Origin: Leucobacter allii
GTDB taxonomy: Bacteria; Actinomycetota; Actinomycetes; Actinomycetales; Microbacteriaceae
Direction: 5' to 3'
DNA: 64,000 bases
NCBI RefSeq assembly: GCF_022919155.1
Contig: NZ_CP095045.1
Location: 3,498,129 to 3,562,128, forward strand
The notes beneath the pieces are model-generated. The model was not told the DNA's origin. It did no database searches and worked only from the letters and a program-made list of their open reading frames with translations. Position 1 is the stretch's first letter. Every line of letters begins with the position of its first letter. A program made the translations under genes and the position numbers. Shown here in pieces: positions 1 to 8,984 of the stretch.

Positions 1-1596
1 GAGCATCGCGGCCTCGGCGGCTTCTTCGGCATGTTCGTCGACAACGACCCCGGCGATCCCGCGCGCTACATCGTCTTCGTCATGCAGGGCGGGATCGGGC
101 TGCCCGACGAGTCCTACTACCGGGAGGAGCAGTTCGCCGAGGTGCGCGAGCAGTACCGCGCGCACATCGCGCGCATGCTCGGCCTCGTCGGACTCGGCGG
201 CGCCGAGGAGCTCGCCGAGCTCGCTTACGGGCTCGAGCGCCGCATCGCCGCCAGCCACTGGGACAAGGTCGCCAGCCGCGACATCCAGAAGCTCTACAAT
301 CTCCGCGACTTCGCGGGGCTGCAGGAGCTCACCCCGAAGCTCGACTGGCGCGCCTACCTCGGCACCATGGGCGCGCCGGAGGACGCCTTCGCCGAGGTCG
401 TCGCCGCGCAGCCCGAGGCGCTCACCGGCCTCTCCGAGCTGCTCGTCGAGGGCGAGCTCGAGGCGTGGCGCGCCTGGCTCGTCTGGTCGATCGTGCGCTC
501 GTCGGCGGCGCTCCTCTCCCAGGAGATCTCGCGCGCGAACTTCGACTTCTACGGCACCGCGCTCACCGGGGCGCCCGAGCAGCGCGACCGCTGGCGCCGC
601 GGCGTCTCCTTCGTGGAGGGGGCGATGGGCGAGGCCGTCGGCCGCATCTACGTCGAGCGGCACTTCGACGAGCGGGCGAAGGCCTCGATGGATGCGCTCG
701 TCGGACACCTCATCGAGGCGTACCGGGACTCGATCCGCGGGCTCGAGTGGATGGGGCCGGAGACCCGCCGCCGGGCACTCGACAAGCTCGATCGCTTCAC
801 CCCCAAGATCGGCTACCCGGCGAAGTGGCGCGACTACGGCGCCCTCGCCGTCGACGCCGCGGATCTCGTGGGCAACTCCGAGCGGATCGCCGCGTTCGAG
901 TTCGCGCGGGAGCTCGCCAAGATCGGCCGGCCCATCGACCGCGACGAGTGGTTCATGACCCCGCAGACCGTCAACGCGTACTACAACCCCGGTTTCAACG
1001 AGATCGTGTTCCCCGCGGCGATCCTGCAGCCGCCGTTCTTCGACGCCTCCTGGGACGCGGCGGTGAACTTCGGTGCGATCGGCGCGGTGATCGGTCACGA
1101 GATCGGCCACGGCTTCGACGACCAGGGCTCGCGCTACGACGGCGACGGACGCCTCACCGACTGGTGGACGGAGGAGGACCGCGCGGCGTTCGAGCGGCTC
1201 ACCGGCGCCCTCATCGGGCAGTACAACGCCCTCTCGCCCGAGGGGGCCGAGGGGCAGAAGGTGAACGGCGAGCTCACGATCGGCGAGAACATCGGCGACC
1301 TCTCGGGCCTCGAGATCGCGTGGAAGGCCTACCTGCGGTCGCTCGACGGCGCCGAGCCCCCCGTCATCGACGGTCTGACGGGCGCCGAGCGCTTCTTCCT
1401 CGCCTGGGCGCAGGCCTGGCAGCAGAAGTCGCGGCCCGAGGAGACGGTGCGCCTCCTGACGATCGACCCGCACTCGCCCAACGAGTTCCGCTGCAACCAG
1501 ATCGTGCGCAACCTCGCCGCGTTCCACGCGGCCTACGAGACGCGGCCGGGCGATGCGCTCTGGCTCGAGCCCGAGGAGCGCGTCTCGATCTGGTGA
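1..1596 (+). CDS. M13 family zinc metalloendopeptidase (neprilysin/PepO-like), 5' end cut by window
   Basis: This is the C-terminal ~530 residues of an M13 metallopeptidase; the frame is open to base 1, so the true start lies upstream and the ATG at 31 is internal. The zinc motif HEIGH is encoded at 1096-1110, followed by FDDQGSRYDGDG, and the third zinc ligand region ENIGDLSGLEIAW follows about 57 residues later, the spacing expected of M13. The C-terminus carries the conserved CNQIVRNL and a terminal aromatic (SIW), so that end is complete. Family members cleave peptides of limited size; in actinobacteria they are usually cytoplasmic or cell-associated. The substrate is unknown. No downstream partner is on the same strand. 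Confidence 0.93.
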   Translation, partial: EHRGLGGFFGMFVDNDPGDPARYIVFVMQGGIGLPDESYYREEQFAEVREQYRAHIARMLGLVGLGGAEELAELAYGLERRIAASHWDKVASRDIQKLYNLRDFAGLQELTPKLDWRAYLGTMGAPEDAFAEVVAAQPEALTGLSELLVEGELEAWRAWLVWSIVRSSAALLSQEISRANFDFYGTALTGAPEQRDRWRRGVSFVEGAMGEAVGRIYVERHFDERAKASMDALVGHLIEAYRDSIRGLEWMGPETRRRALDKLDRFTPKIGYPAKWRDYGALAVDAADLVGNSERIAAFEFARELAKIGRPIDRDEWFMTPQTVNAYYNPGFNEIVFPAAILQPPFFDASWDAAVNFGAIGAVIGHEIGHGFDDQGSRYDGDGRLTDWWTEEDRAAFERLTGALIGQYNALSPEGAEGQKVNGELTIGENIGDLSGLEIAWKAYLRSLDGAEPPVIDGLTGAERFFLAWAQAWQQKSRPEETVRLLTIDPHSPNEFRCNQIVRNLAAFHAAYETRPGDALWLEPEERVSIW

Positions 1597-1682
1597 GCGT
1601 GGCCGCGGCGACCGGACCGCGTCGGGACCGGGCCGCGTCGGGGAGCCGGCGGGCGGGGATCGGCGCAGCGCGGTGCCGCGGC

Positions 1683-2588
1683 TCAGACGTCGTCCGGGCG
1701 CCGCGTCCCGCGCCGCCCGGTTCGGCCGGCCCGTTCCGACCGGCCGGCTCCCCGCCCCAGGCGCGGCGTCCCGAGGGTGCGCGGCGTCCGCCGGGGGCGC
1801 TCCGTGCGCTCGGCCAGCTCCGCCGGCAGCGCGTGCGGCGGCGGCCCGAACGCGGTGCGCGAGCGGGCGACGACCCGCCGCGCGAGCAGGTGATTGCCGG
1901 TGCCGCCGATGACGGCGCCGATGCCGTAGGGGAGCGCCTTGCCGATCACCGAGGCGCTGCCGGCACTCGCGGCGCGGCGCAGCAGGGCTCCTTTCAGACG
2001 ATCGACGAGCGGCCCGACGAGCTGCCGCGGCAGCGTCGTGCTCACGAGCTCGCCCCAGAACGCGGCGCGGCCCCCGCCGCCCGTGGCCTGCCCGGTGACC
2101 TGCCGCAGCAGGAGGAGCCCCTCGTCGCCGAGGAGCAGGGTGAGTACGAGGATGCGCGCGCGATCCGGGTCCGCGATCGAGATGCCGTGGAGCTCCGCGA
2201 GCGACTGGGCGTAGAGCGCCGTCGCCTCCAGGAACCCCACGGTCTCGGCGCTCGTGAGCGCCAGTGCCGAGACCGTGCCGACGCCGGGCACCGCGGCCAC
2301 GGCGCCCACGGCGGCGCCGCCGGCGGTGACGGCCGCGAGGTAGCGGGCCTCGAGCGCGCGGACCAGGCGCGCGGGCGGGGCCTGGGGATGCCGGGACCGG
2401 ATCTGCCGCAGGTGCGCGAGCACGACGGGGCGCTGCATCCCGAGCACGCGGTCGACGGCCCGGTCGAGGAGGTGCTCGGGCCGCGCGGGCGATGCGGTGC
2501 TCGTCGCCCCGGCCGCCGCGGTCGGCTCGAGCGGTGCGGGGTGGAGCGGCTCGGGCTGGGAGAGCGCGGGCGCGTCGTTCTGCGGCAT
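1683..2588 (-). CDS. membrane-associated protein of unknown function (glycine/alanine-rich hydrophobic core)
   Basis: A 301-residue protein, start ATG at 2588, with a Pro/Ala-rich N-terminal 40 residues, a helical region with many Arg, then a Gly/Ala/Val hydrophobic stretch around residues 87-115 and two more weakly hydrophobic stretches (about 160-175 and 220-240). The C-terminal 60 residues are Arg/Pro-rich and probably disordered. The overall build resembles EcsC-like or bacteriocin-helper membrane proteins, but no diagnostic motif is visible, so no function is assigned. It faces the M13 peptidase convergently and lies downstream of the SRPBCC gene, from which it is separated by a hairpin. 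Confidence 0.6.
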   Translation of the reverse strand: MPQNDAPALSQPEPLHPAPLEPTAAAGATSTASPARPEHLLDRAVDRVLGMQRPVVLAHLRQIRSRHPQAPPARLVRALEARYLAAVTAGGAAVGAVAAVPGVGTVSALALTSAETVGFLEATALYAQSLAELHGISIADPDRARILVLTLLLGDEGLLLLRQVTGQATGGGGRAAFWGELVSTTLPRQLVGPLVDRLKGALLRRAASAGSASVIGKALPYGIGAVIGGTGNHLLARRVVARSRTAFGPPPHALPAELAERTERPRRTPRTLGTPRLGRGAGRSERAGRTGRRGTRRPDDV

Positions 2589-2643
2589 ACCCGGCAGCGT
2601 AGGCCGCGGCGCTGAGCGTTCGCCCGGGTGCGAGCCCCGGGGC

Positions 2644-2677
2644 GCCGCGGGGTTGCGGAGACCCGCAGCCCCGCGGC
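2644..2677 (-). terminator. hairpin after the SRPBCC gene
   Basis: Two 15-base arms (2644-2658 and 2663-2677) pair with one G-T type mismatch around a 4-base loop, just past the SRPBCC stop codon. There is no T-tract, as is common in high-GC actinobacteria. Confidence 0.5.
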
Positions 2678-2695
2678 ACCCGTCGTCGGGCGGGG

Positions 2696-3361
2696 TCAGG
2701 TTCCCGGCGTCTGCCCGGTGTAGAAGCCGAAGGTGGCGTCGGCCGCGCGGGCGGCCGCGTCGGCATCGCCGCCGGCGGCGACGTGCGCGGCGCCCCACCC
2801 GTCGGCGGCCCCGCGGTAGAAGGCCAGCCCTTCCTCGGTCACGGCCCAGGCCTCGGCCTCCTCGGGGGACAGGGCGCCGGCGACCGCGCCGAGGTGCAAC
2901 GAGAGCCCGAGCAGCCCGCCGTCCCAGCCGACGCCGGTCGCGCCCGGCCCGAAGGTCTCCCACATCTCGGCGGGGACGTCGGCGACGCGCGCGGCGTGCT
3001 CGAGCTCGAAGCGCGTGCGATCCGGGCCCTCGGCGGCGAGCCGCACCGTCACCCAGCTCGTGCCGCCGCCGAACTCCCAGCTCACCCGGTACTCGGCCGC
3101 GCCGTCGGCCGGGGGTGCGCAGGCGAGGATCTCGCCGCCCGCGTTGCCGGTGAGCTGGTAGCGCCCGCCGAGGCGGAGGTCGCCGGAGATCGGCAGGAAC
3201 CAGCGGGGGATGCGTTCGGCGCTCGTCGCGGCGTCCCACACCTCGTCGATCCCCGCGGGGTACTCCTGCACGAGCGTCTGGATGCGCGTCTCCGCGCCGT
3301 CCCGCTCCTCGGTGCGCAGCGCGCGCGTGACCGCTGCGATCTGCTTCGTGACGTCGACCAT
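2696..3361 (-). CDS. SRPBCC (AHSA1-like) domain protein
   Basis: A 221-residue protein starting at ATG 3361, whose A is shared with the TAA stop of the upstream ArsR gene, so the two are translationally coupled. Residues ~25-150 carry the START/SRPBCC signature: YPAGIDEVWDAATSAERIPRWFLP followed by GGRY and repeated beta strands ending in a WETFGPGATGVGWD segment. Pairs of an ArsR-type regulator and an AHSA1-like protein are very common in actinobacteria; such proteins bind hydrophobic ligands, but the ligand is not known here. The C-terminal ~60 residues extend beyond the usual fold and are Ala-rich. Confidence 0.85.
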   Translation of the reverse strand: MVDVTKQIAAVTRALRTEERDGAETRIQTLVQEYPAGIDEVWDAATSAERIPRWFLPISGDLRLGGRYQLTGNAGGEILACAPPADGAAEYRVSWEFGGGTSWVTVRLAAEGPDRTRFELEHAARVADVPAEMWETFGPGATGVGWDGGLLGLSLHLGAVAGALSPEEAEAWAVTEEGLAFYRGAADGWGAAHVAAGGDADAAARAADATFGFYTGQTPGT

Positions 3362-3816
3362 TATCTCTCCTTGCTCTCGGGGTGGTGCTCGGTGCCCGCC
3401 GTGCGCGGTCGCATGCCGTCCCCGGCGTCCGCGTCCCGGGGGCGTGCGAGCTCGGTGTCCGCGTCCGCCGGCTCCGCTTCCGCGGCGGTCAGGCGCCGCT
3501 GCCGCGCCCCGCGCGCGAGCTCCGTGCCGAGCGCCGCGAGCGGTCCGCGCCAGAAGCGCTCGAAGGGGCTCAGCCATTCGCTCGCCGCCTGCGGCCCCCG
3601 CGGGTCGACGGCGTAGAGCCGCCTGGCGCCCTCGGGGCGCACGGTCATGAAGCCGTTCTCCCGCAGGACGCGCAGATGCTGCGACACTGCGGGCTGGCTG
3701 ATCCCGAACTCCGAGGCGATGGCGTCGGCGATCGCCCCCGCCGGGACCTCGTCCCCCGCGACGAGCTCGAGGATGCGCCGGCGGACCGGGTCTCCGAGGA
3801 CGTCGAGGGCGTGCAT
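3361..3816 (-). CDS. ArsR-family winged-helix repressor
   Basis: Residues 1-85 are a standard ArsR winged helix: LGDPVRRRILELV, then ISQPAVSQHLRVLRENGF as the recognition helix. No Cys metal site is seen, so it probably belongs to the non-metal group that partners with SRPBCC genes. The tail from ~105 is Glu/Ala/Asp-rich and probably disordered. I place the start at the ATG at 3816, not the in-frame ATG at 3831. A promoter of TTGACT, 17 bp, AATACT ends 6 bp before it, which implies a leaderless mRNA, and the family normally begins at MHALDVLGDP. Coupled to the SRPBCC gene by overlap of stop and start. Confidence 0.85.
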   Translation of the reverse strand: MHALDVLGDPVRRRILELVAGDEVPAGAIADAIASEFGISQPAVSQHLRVLRENGFMTVRPEGARRLYAVDPRGPQAASEWLSPFERFWRGPLAALGTELARGARQRRLTAAEAEPADADTELARPRDADAGDGMRPRTAGTEHHPESKER

Positions 3817-3822
3817 GCGCCC

Positions 3823-3851
3823 AGTATTCATCCTGAGCTTATATAAGTCAA
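3823..3851 (-). promoter_or_regulatory. promoter of the arsR-SRPBCC operon
   Basis: On the minus strand TTGACT (3846-3851), a 17-bp spacer and AATACT (3823-3828) are followed after 6 bp by the ATG of the regulator. The near-consensus boxes and short distance suggest a leaderless transcript. The region also overlaps where an ArsR protein would bind to autoregulate (inference). Confidence 0.55.
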
Positions 3852-3892
3852 GGATGAAATGATGGTGCGCGCCTCTCGCGGGAGCGCCGGCC

Positions 3893-3942
3893 GTCCCGTC
3901 CCGTCCCGAGCGGTCCCGTCCCGAGCGGTCCCGTCCCGAGTC
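3893..3942. repeat. 15-bp tandem repeat between divergent/convergent host genes
   Basis: Three near-identical 15-bp units reading GTCCCGTCCCGAGCG (3898-3912, 3913-3927, 3928-3942), preceded by a partial unit. They lie in the gap between arsR and trhO. Similar GC-rich tandem repeats occur in four other host intergenic regions of this window. Confidence 0.8.
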
Positions 3943-3944
3943 GG

Positions 3945-4883
3945 CTATGCGGCGGCGGGATGCGCCCCGCAGGCGGAGGAGGCATGCGCGTCGCACACGG
4001 CGTAGCGCGCGCGGCAGCCGGGTTCCGGGCAGTCGGCGAGGCGCTTCGATCCGGTGCCGCACGCGCGGCAGCGTCCGAGGACCGCGGCCCCGGGGGCGAA
4101 GTCGATCGACTCGCGTCCGTCGAACACGGCGAGCGAGCCCTCCCACAGGCCGTCGTTCCCGTAGGCCTCGCCGTACGTCACGATGCCGCCGTCGAGCTGG
4201 TAGACCTCGGCGAAGCCGCGCTTGCGCATCGCGGCGGAGAGGATCTCGCAGCGGATCCCGCCCGTGCAGTACGTGACGACGGGGCGCTGCTTCAGCTCGT
4301 CGTACGCTCCGCTCTCGAGCTGCGCCACGAAGTCGTGGGTCGTCGACGTCTCGGGCACGACGGCGCCGGTGAAGCGGCCGATCTCCGCCTCCCAGGCGTT
4401 CCGCCCGTCGAAGAACACGACGTCGTCCCCGCGCTCGGCGACGAGCGCGTGCACGGCCTCGGGTGAGAGCGGCACGCCGCCGCCGACGACGCCCTCGCCC
4501 GAGACCTCCGTCTCCTCGGGGATGCCGAAGGCCACGAGCTCGTCGCGCACCTTGACGCTGAGCCTCGGGAAGTCGGCGCTGCGCCGCCACGGGACGCTGC
4601 GATCCGCGCCGCGCAGCAGCTGCGGCTCCGTCTCGGCATAGCCGCTGCCGTCGCTCCACTTCGCCTCGAGCCCGGCGAAAGGGGCGTAGCCGCGCGTGCG
4701 CCTGAGGTACTGCTTGCACGCGTCGATCTCGCCGCCGACGGTCCCGTTGATGCCGTGCCGCGAGACGATGATCCGTCCGCGCAGCCCGAGCGACGCGCAC
4801 AGCTCGTGCTGCCAGAGCCGCACGGCCTCGGGGTCGGCGACGGGCGCGAACACGTAGTACAGCAGGATCTTGGGGTCGCTCAC
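3945..4883 (-). CDS. trhO: tRNA uridine(34) hydroxylase, rhodanese type
   Basis: The 312-residue length and layout match the TrhO/YceA (UPF0176) family, which makes 5-hydroxyuridine at position 34 of tRNAs. The N-terminal domain has [17 protein letters not shown] and [16 protein letters not shown]; the central rhodanese domain has [15 protein letters not shown] and the catalytic loop CTGGIRCE. The C-terminus carries a Cys-rich zinc-like region, [19 protein letters not shown], then CDAH, typical of the family. It is monocistronic: it points away from the TipAS-type regulator and is separated from arsR by the tandem repeat. Confidence 0.93.
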   Translation of the reverse strand: MSDPKILLYYVFAPVADPEAVRLWQHELCASLGLRGRIIVSRHGINGTVGGEIDACKQYLRRTRGYAPFAGLEAKWSDGSGYAETEPQLLRGADRSVPWRRSADFPRLSVKVRDELVAFGIPEETEVSGEGVVGGGVPLSPEAVHALVAERGDDVVFFDGRNAWEAEIGRFTGAVVPETSTTHDFVAQLESGAYDELKQRPVVTYCTGGIRCEILSAAMRKRGFAEVYQLDGGIVTYGEAYGNDGLWEGSLAVFDGRESIDFAPGAAVLGRCRACGTGSKRLADCPEPGCRARYAVCDAHASSACGAHPAAA

Positions 4884-4905
4884 CCGACCATCGTACGCGC
4901 GCCCC

Positions 4906-4936
4906 TTGACATTGACGCGACGTCAAGATCTACCGT
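4906..4936 (+). promoter_or_regulatory. MerR-type promoter with 19-bp spacer and palindromic operator
   Basis: TTGACA (4906-4911) and TACCGT (4931-4936) are separated by 19 bp, the long spacer typical of promoters twisted by MerR-family activators. Inside lies an inverted repeat CTTGAC ... GTCAAG (4905-4910 and 4922-4927), a likely operator for the regulator encoded just downstream. The RNA start is expected near 4944, leaving a leader of about 70 nt. Confidence 0.6.
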
Positions 4937-5012
4937 GGAGCAGGTCCGCGAACGTCGCGGACGCCGTCCCGGGCGCGAGACGCCCCGGGCGCGAGGCGGA
5001 GCGGAGACGCGC

Positions 5013-5840
5013 ATGGAGCACTCGATCCAGGAGGTGGCGCGCGCCGCCGGTACGACGTCGCGCACGCTGCGGCACTACGACCGCGTCGGCCTCCTCGCCC
5101 CCGCGAGGATCGGCGCGAACGGCTACCGCTACTACGACGAGAGCGGGCTCGTGCGCCTGCAGCGCATCCTGCTGCTGCGCGAGCTCGGCCTCGGGCTCGA
5201 GGCCATCGGGCAGGTGCTCGACGCGCAGGACGCGCAGGCGGGCGCGGCGGACCCCGAGGCGGGATCCGACGCGGCGCAAGCGCGCATCCTGACCGCGCAC
5301 CGGGAGCTGCTCGAACGCGAGCGGGAGCGGATCGTCGCGCAGATCGGCGCGGTCGAGCGCACGATCGCGGCGCTGGGGGCGGCCACGGCAGGCACGGGAG
5401 GAAGGAATCTCATGGCCGAGAACATGTTCGCAGGATTCGATCACACGCAGTACCGGGATGAGGTGGAGGAGCGCTGGGGCTCGGAGGCCTACGGCCGCGG
5501 CGACCGCTGGTGGCGAGGGCTCTCGGAACCCGAGCGCGCCGACTGGCAGGCGCGCAGCGCGCGGCTGGCCGAGGACTGGCGGGCCGCGGCGGAGCAGGGC
5601 GAGGATCCGGCGTCGGACGCCGCGCAGGACCTCGCCGCGCGGCACGCGGCATGGCTCTCCGGGGTGCCGGGCACGCCGGCGGCGGCGCCCGGCGGCGACC
5701 TCGCCGGCTATCTCCTCGGACTCGGGGAGATGTACGTCGCCGACGAGCGCTTCGCGGTCCACTACGGCGGCACGACGGGCGCCGCGTTCGTGCGCGACGC
5801 GCTCGCGGTCTACGTCGAGCGGCTCGGCGCGCCGGAATGA
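5013..5840 (+). CDS. MerR-family regulator with TipAS antibiotic-recognition domain
   Basis: 275 residues. Residues 1-75 form the MerR winged helix: TSRTLRHYDRVGLLAPARIG, then GYRYYDESGLVRLQRILLLRELGLGLEAIGQVL. A coiled coil follows, and the C-terminal half (MFAGFDHTQYRDEVEERWG through YVADERFAVHYGG) is a TipAS domain, as in TipAL proteins that sense thiopeptide-like drugs. The promoter has a 19-bp spacer and a palindrome, consistent with autoactivation. The start at ATG 5013 gives the usual family N-terminus. Upstream in-frame codons from GTG 4935 overlap the promoter and are unlikely to be used. The inducing ligand is unknown. Confidence 0.92.
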   Translation: MEHSIQEVARAAGTTSRTLRHYDRVGLLAPARIGANGYRYYDESGLVRLQRILLLRELGLGLEAIGQVLDAQDAQAGAADPEAGSDAAQARILTAHRELLERERERIVAQIGAVERTIAALGAATAGTGGRNLMAENMFAGFDHTQYRDEVEERWGSEAYGRGDRWWRGLSEPERADWQARSARLAEDWRAAAEQGEDPASDAAQDLAARHAAWLSGVPGTPAAAPGGDLAGYLLGLGEMYVADERFAVHYGGTTGAAFVRDALAVYVERLGAPE

Positions 5841-5845
5841 GTCCC

Positions 5846-5881
5846 GCTGAGCGCCCCGCGGCCCACCGCGGGGCGCTCAGC
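5846..5881. terminator. bidirectional terminator between convergent regulators
   Basis: A perfect 16-bp inverted repeat (5846-5861 and 5866-5881) with a CCCA loop sits between the TipAS-type gene and the convergent GntR gene and overlaps the stop codon of the latter. It could end transcription from both sides. Confidence 0.75.
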
Positions 5882-6671
5882 CCGCGGTGACGTTCTCGCC
5901 GCGCTGCGCGCCGGCTTCGACGGCGTCGTCGATGCGCTGCTGCTGCTCGGGCGTCCGGGCGAGCGGCGGCACGACCTCGTGCTGGTCGTTGACGATGACG
6001 ACGTCGTGGTCCACGTGGTCGACCATGGCGTGCACGGTGTCGATGAAGTCGCGCCGGCGGATCGCGTCGAGCACCCGCGCGTGGTCGCGTTCCATCTCCG
6101 TCGCCGTGGCGACGTTCGCCAGCCGCCCGCGATGCTCGGGGGTGCGCAGCTGGTCGTTGATGCCCGCGTAGAGCGAGGCCAGCAGGCGGTTCTTCGCCGC
6201 GTCGAACACGAGACGGTGGAACTTGCTGTCGAAGGCCGTGTCCTCGCCGCCGGCGAAGCCGAGCACGGGGCAGCGGGTGCAGCCCATCTCGTCCTCCGCA
6301 GCCTGCTCGAGCGCGGCGAGATCGTCATCGCTGCGGTGCAGGGCGGCCTGCTGCGCCGCCTCGATCTCGAGGGCGCGACGGTAGCTGAGGATCTCCTCGA
6401 GGGTGAAGTCGCTGAGGAACTCGTTGAGCAGCGTGCTCGTGGGCGCGGCGGAGCGGACGAAGGTGCCGCGGCCGGGCAGCGTCTCGAGCATGCCGATGCT
6501 CGCGAGCGAGCGGACCGCCTCGCGGACCGTCGAACGGCCGACGCCCGTCTGCTCCGCGAGCTCGGGCTCGATCGGAATGCGGCTGCCGACGGCCCATTCG
6601 CCCGTCGTGATCTTGCGGCGCAGGTAGGCGAGGGTCGCGCGAGCGCGATCCGATCCAGTCGTCACAGCCAT
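5877..6671 (-). CDS. GntR-family regulator, FadR (FCD) subfamily
   Basis: 264 residues. Residues 10-75 are the GntR winged helix (LRRKITTGEWAVGSRIPIEP, GVGRSTVREAVRSLASIGML, LPGRGTFVR). Residues ~85-235 are an all-helical FCD domain, with metal-ligand-like positions D...H (FDSKFHRLVFDAAKN) and the later H residues near RDHARVL and AMVDHVDHD. A pair of Cys residues (MGCTRCP) is unusual. It is encoded just after the MFS gene on the same strand (104-bp gap), so it may control that exporter. Ligand unknown, probably a carboxylate as in most FCD regulators. Confidence 0.9.
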   Translation of the reverse strand: MAVTTGSDRARATLAYLRRKITTGEWAVGSRIPIEPELAEQTGVGRSTVREAVRSLASIGMLETLPGRGTFVRSAAPTSTLLNEFLSDFTLEEILSYRRALEIEAAQQAALHRSDDDLAALEQAAEDEMGCTRCPVLGFAGGEDTAFDSKFHRLVFDAAKNRLLASLYAGINDQLRTPEHRGRLANVATATEMERDHARVLDAIRRRDFIDTVHAMVDHVDHDVVIVNDQHEVVPPLARTPEQQQRIDDAVEAGAQRGENVTAG

Positions 6672-6775
6672 GATCACTTCGCTTTCATCCGCGTGGCGGC
6701 TCCCGGGGCCGAGATCCCCAGTATACCGAGGCGACCCGCGCGCGCCCCGGACCGCCGCGGCCGACCGGGGACGCG

Positions 6776-8131
6776 TCACGCGCCCGCGTCGGCAGCCCGT
6801 CGCCAGCCCGCGTCGGCAGCGCGTCGCGAGCGGACCCACAGCAGCACGGGGATCAGGGCGAGCGCCAGCAGCCCGCCGCCCCAGGAGAGCGCCTGATACC
6901 CGCCCGCGTGCATCACCACGCCGGACATGACCCCGCTCCCCGCGCCGGACAGCGCGATGAGCACGTCGATCGTGCCCTGGGTGCGCGGGCGGTTCGCCGG
7001 AACGGTCGCGTCCACGACGAGCGCGGTGCCGGCCACGAGCCCGAAGTTCCAGCCGAGCCCGAGCAGCACGAGGGCGAGGATGAGGAGCCCGAGGGAGTCC
7101 CCCGGCGCCAGGGCGGCGAGCACGCCGGCGAGGAGCAGGGTGACGCCGGAGGCGATGACCATCGGCGTGCGGCCGAGCCGGTCGACGAGGATGCCGGTGA
7201 CGAGGGACGGCAGCCACATCGCGCCGATGTGCATGCCGATCACGAGGCCGATCGCGCCGACCCCGTGATGATGGGCGTGCATGTGGACCGGCGTCATGGT
7301 CATGATGGCGACCATGACGATCTGGGTGAGCACCATGACGGCCGCGCCGAGGTACGCGCCGATCCCGGCCCGCGGCAGTGCGCCGCCGGGAGCCGGGGTC
7401 GCCGGCCGCCCGGCCGCGTCCGGGGACTCCGGCTCTCCTGCGGCTGCGGTCTCCCGTGCGGCTGCGGTCTCCCCTGCGGCCGCGATGCGGCGTGCGAGGA
7501 GGAACGGGTCGGGGCGCAGCAGCGCGAAGAGGACCGCGCCCGCCGCGGTGTAGGCGGCGGCCGCGAGCATGAAGGGGCCGGCGAGAGCGGGGATGCCGAG
7601 TTCCTCGGCGAAGCCGCCCATCGGCTCGACGAGGTTCGGCCCGGCCACGGCGCCGACGGTCGTCGCGACCATCGCCATGCTCGTGCCGAAGCCGCGGCGG
7701 TCGGCGGGGGCGAGATCGGCTCCCGCGTACCGCGCCTGCAGGTTCGTCGCCGTCCCCGCGCCGTAGACGAACAGCGAGAGGAAGAGCAGCGGCACGCTGC
7801 CGGCGATCGCGGCGACCACGACGCCGAGCGCCCCGACCCCGCCGGCGAGGAAGCCGAATGCGAGCCCGGTGCGCCGTCCGAAGCGCTGGGTGGAGCGGCC
7901 CACGAGGTAGGCGGCCGCCGCCGAGCCGAGCGTGAAGAGCCCGGTCGGCAGGCCCGCGAGGGCGTCCGAGCCGAGGAGGTCCTGCGCGAGCAGCGCTCCG
8001 ACCGAGATGCCCGCGGCCAGGCCGGCGCCGCCGAGGATCTGGCTGGCGATCACGACACCCAGGGTGCGCCGATGGATCCGCGCCGTCTCCGCTGCGGTGA
8101 TGCCGCTTGCGTCCGTATTCCGATGGTCCAT
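6776..8131 (-). CDS. MFS transporter, 12-TM
   Basis: 451 residues with about 12 hydrophobic segments. The cytoplasmic loop motif between TM2 and TM3 reads GRSTQRFGRRTG, and the matching loop in the second half reads DRLGRTPMV, which identifies MFS. The central loop (residues ~205-245) holds an Ala/Glu-rich repeat (GETAAARETAAAGE). At the start of the second half comes a His-rich MTPVHMHAHHHG, unusual for the family and possibly metal-binding. The C-terminus ends in a short RRAADAG repeat. The gene lies directly upstream of the FCD-type regulator, which may regulate it. Substrate unknown; an exporter role is likely from the class. Confidence 0.88.
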   Translation of the reverse strand: MDHRNTDASGITAAETARIHRRTLGVVIASQILGGAGLAAGISVGALLAQDLLGSDALAGLPTGLFTLGSAAAAYLVGRSTQRFGRRTGLAFGFLAGGVGALGVVVAAIAGSVPLLFLSLFVYGAGTATNLQARYAGADLAPADRRGFGTSMAMVATTVGAVAGPNLVEPMGGFAEELGIPALAGPFMLAAAAYTAAGAVLFALLRPDPFLLARRIAAAGETAAARETAAAGEPESPDAAGRPATPAPGGALPRAGIGAYLGAAVMVLTQIVMVAIMTMTPVHMHAHHHGVGAIGLVIGMHIGAMWLPSLVTGILVDRLGRTPMVIASGVTLLLAGVLAALAPGDSLGLLILALVLLGLGWNFGLVAGTALVVDATVPANRPRTQGTIDVLIALSGAGSGVMSGVVMHAGGYQALSWGGGLLALALIPVLLWVRSRRAADAGWRRAADAGA

Positions 8132-8282
8132 GGAATGGCACGGTAGCGGATCCCGGCACGCGACCGCGCACGCTGGCGGGGCGCCTGCGCGGCCCCTAAG
8201 CTGTGGAGCGGAGACGTGACCGCGGGAGCCGGTCACCGGGCGCGCGCCGCCCGACACGGCGCCGGAACGAATGGATCGAGCG

Positions 8283-8837
8283 ATGACGCAGACGCAGGGA
8301 CGTGGAGCGATCAACCCGTACGCGGGGATGCGGGAGGTTCCCGGCTTCACGCTGACGAGCGCCGACATCCAGGACGGCGAGCCGCTGCCGGCCGAGCTCT
8401 ACGCCGAGTACGCGGGCGGCGCGAACCGCTCCCCGCAGCTGAGCTGGTCGGGCTTCCCCGCCGAGACGAAGAGCTTCGCCGTGACCTGCTTCGATCCCGA
8501 CGCGCCGACCGGTTCCGGCTTCTGGCACTGGTCCGTCGCGAACGTCCCGGGAGACGTCACCGAGCTGCCCGCCGGCGCCGGCGCCCTCGGCAGCGCGCTG
8601 CTGCCCGCGGGCACCATCACCATGCCGAACGAGAAGCGCGAGCCGGCGTTCACGGGAGCCGCTCCGCCCGAGGGCACCGGCGTGCACCACTACTGGTTCG
8701 TGGTCCACGCCCTCGATGTCGAGCGCATCGACGTCGACCCGCAGGCGACCCCCGCGGTGCAGGGCTTCCTCATGCGCGACGCGGTGCTCGCGCGCGCCAT
8801 CATCGTGGCGACCGGCGAGTTCGGCGGCGCCGCGTAG
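8283..8837 (+). CDS. YbhB/YbcL family PEBP-like protein
   Basis: 184 residues of the phosphatidylethanolamine-binding-protein fold in its bacterial form. The ligand-pocket motifs are visible: SPQLSWSGFPAETKSFAVTC followed by FDPDAPTGSGFWHW, and later GVHHYWFVVHALD. Function in bacteria is poorly known. The ATG at 8283 gives the family's usual short N-terminal extension. No signal peptide. Confidence 0.9.
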   Translation: MTQTQGRGAINPYAGMREVPGFTLTSADIQDGEPLPAELYAEYAGGANRSPQLSWSGFPAETKSFAVTCFDPDAPTGSGFWHWSVANVPGDVTELPAGAGALGSALLPAGTITMPNEKREPAFTGAAPPEGTGVHHYWFVVHALDVERIDVDPQATPAVQGFLMRDAVLARAIIVATGEFGGAA

Positions 8838-8984
8838 CGCAACGGCTCGATCACGAAGCCCGGCCCCGTTTGCGCGGAGCGGGGTGGCGCGGTCTACCAT
8901 GCTGGAATCGGCGTTCTTCTCCGCCGATCCTTCCCGACCGCCGCGGCTCGGCCACGGCGGCCCCATCGTAAGGACCGATATCCC

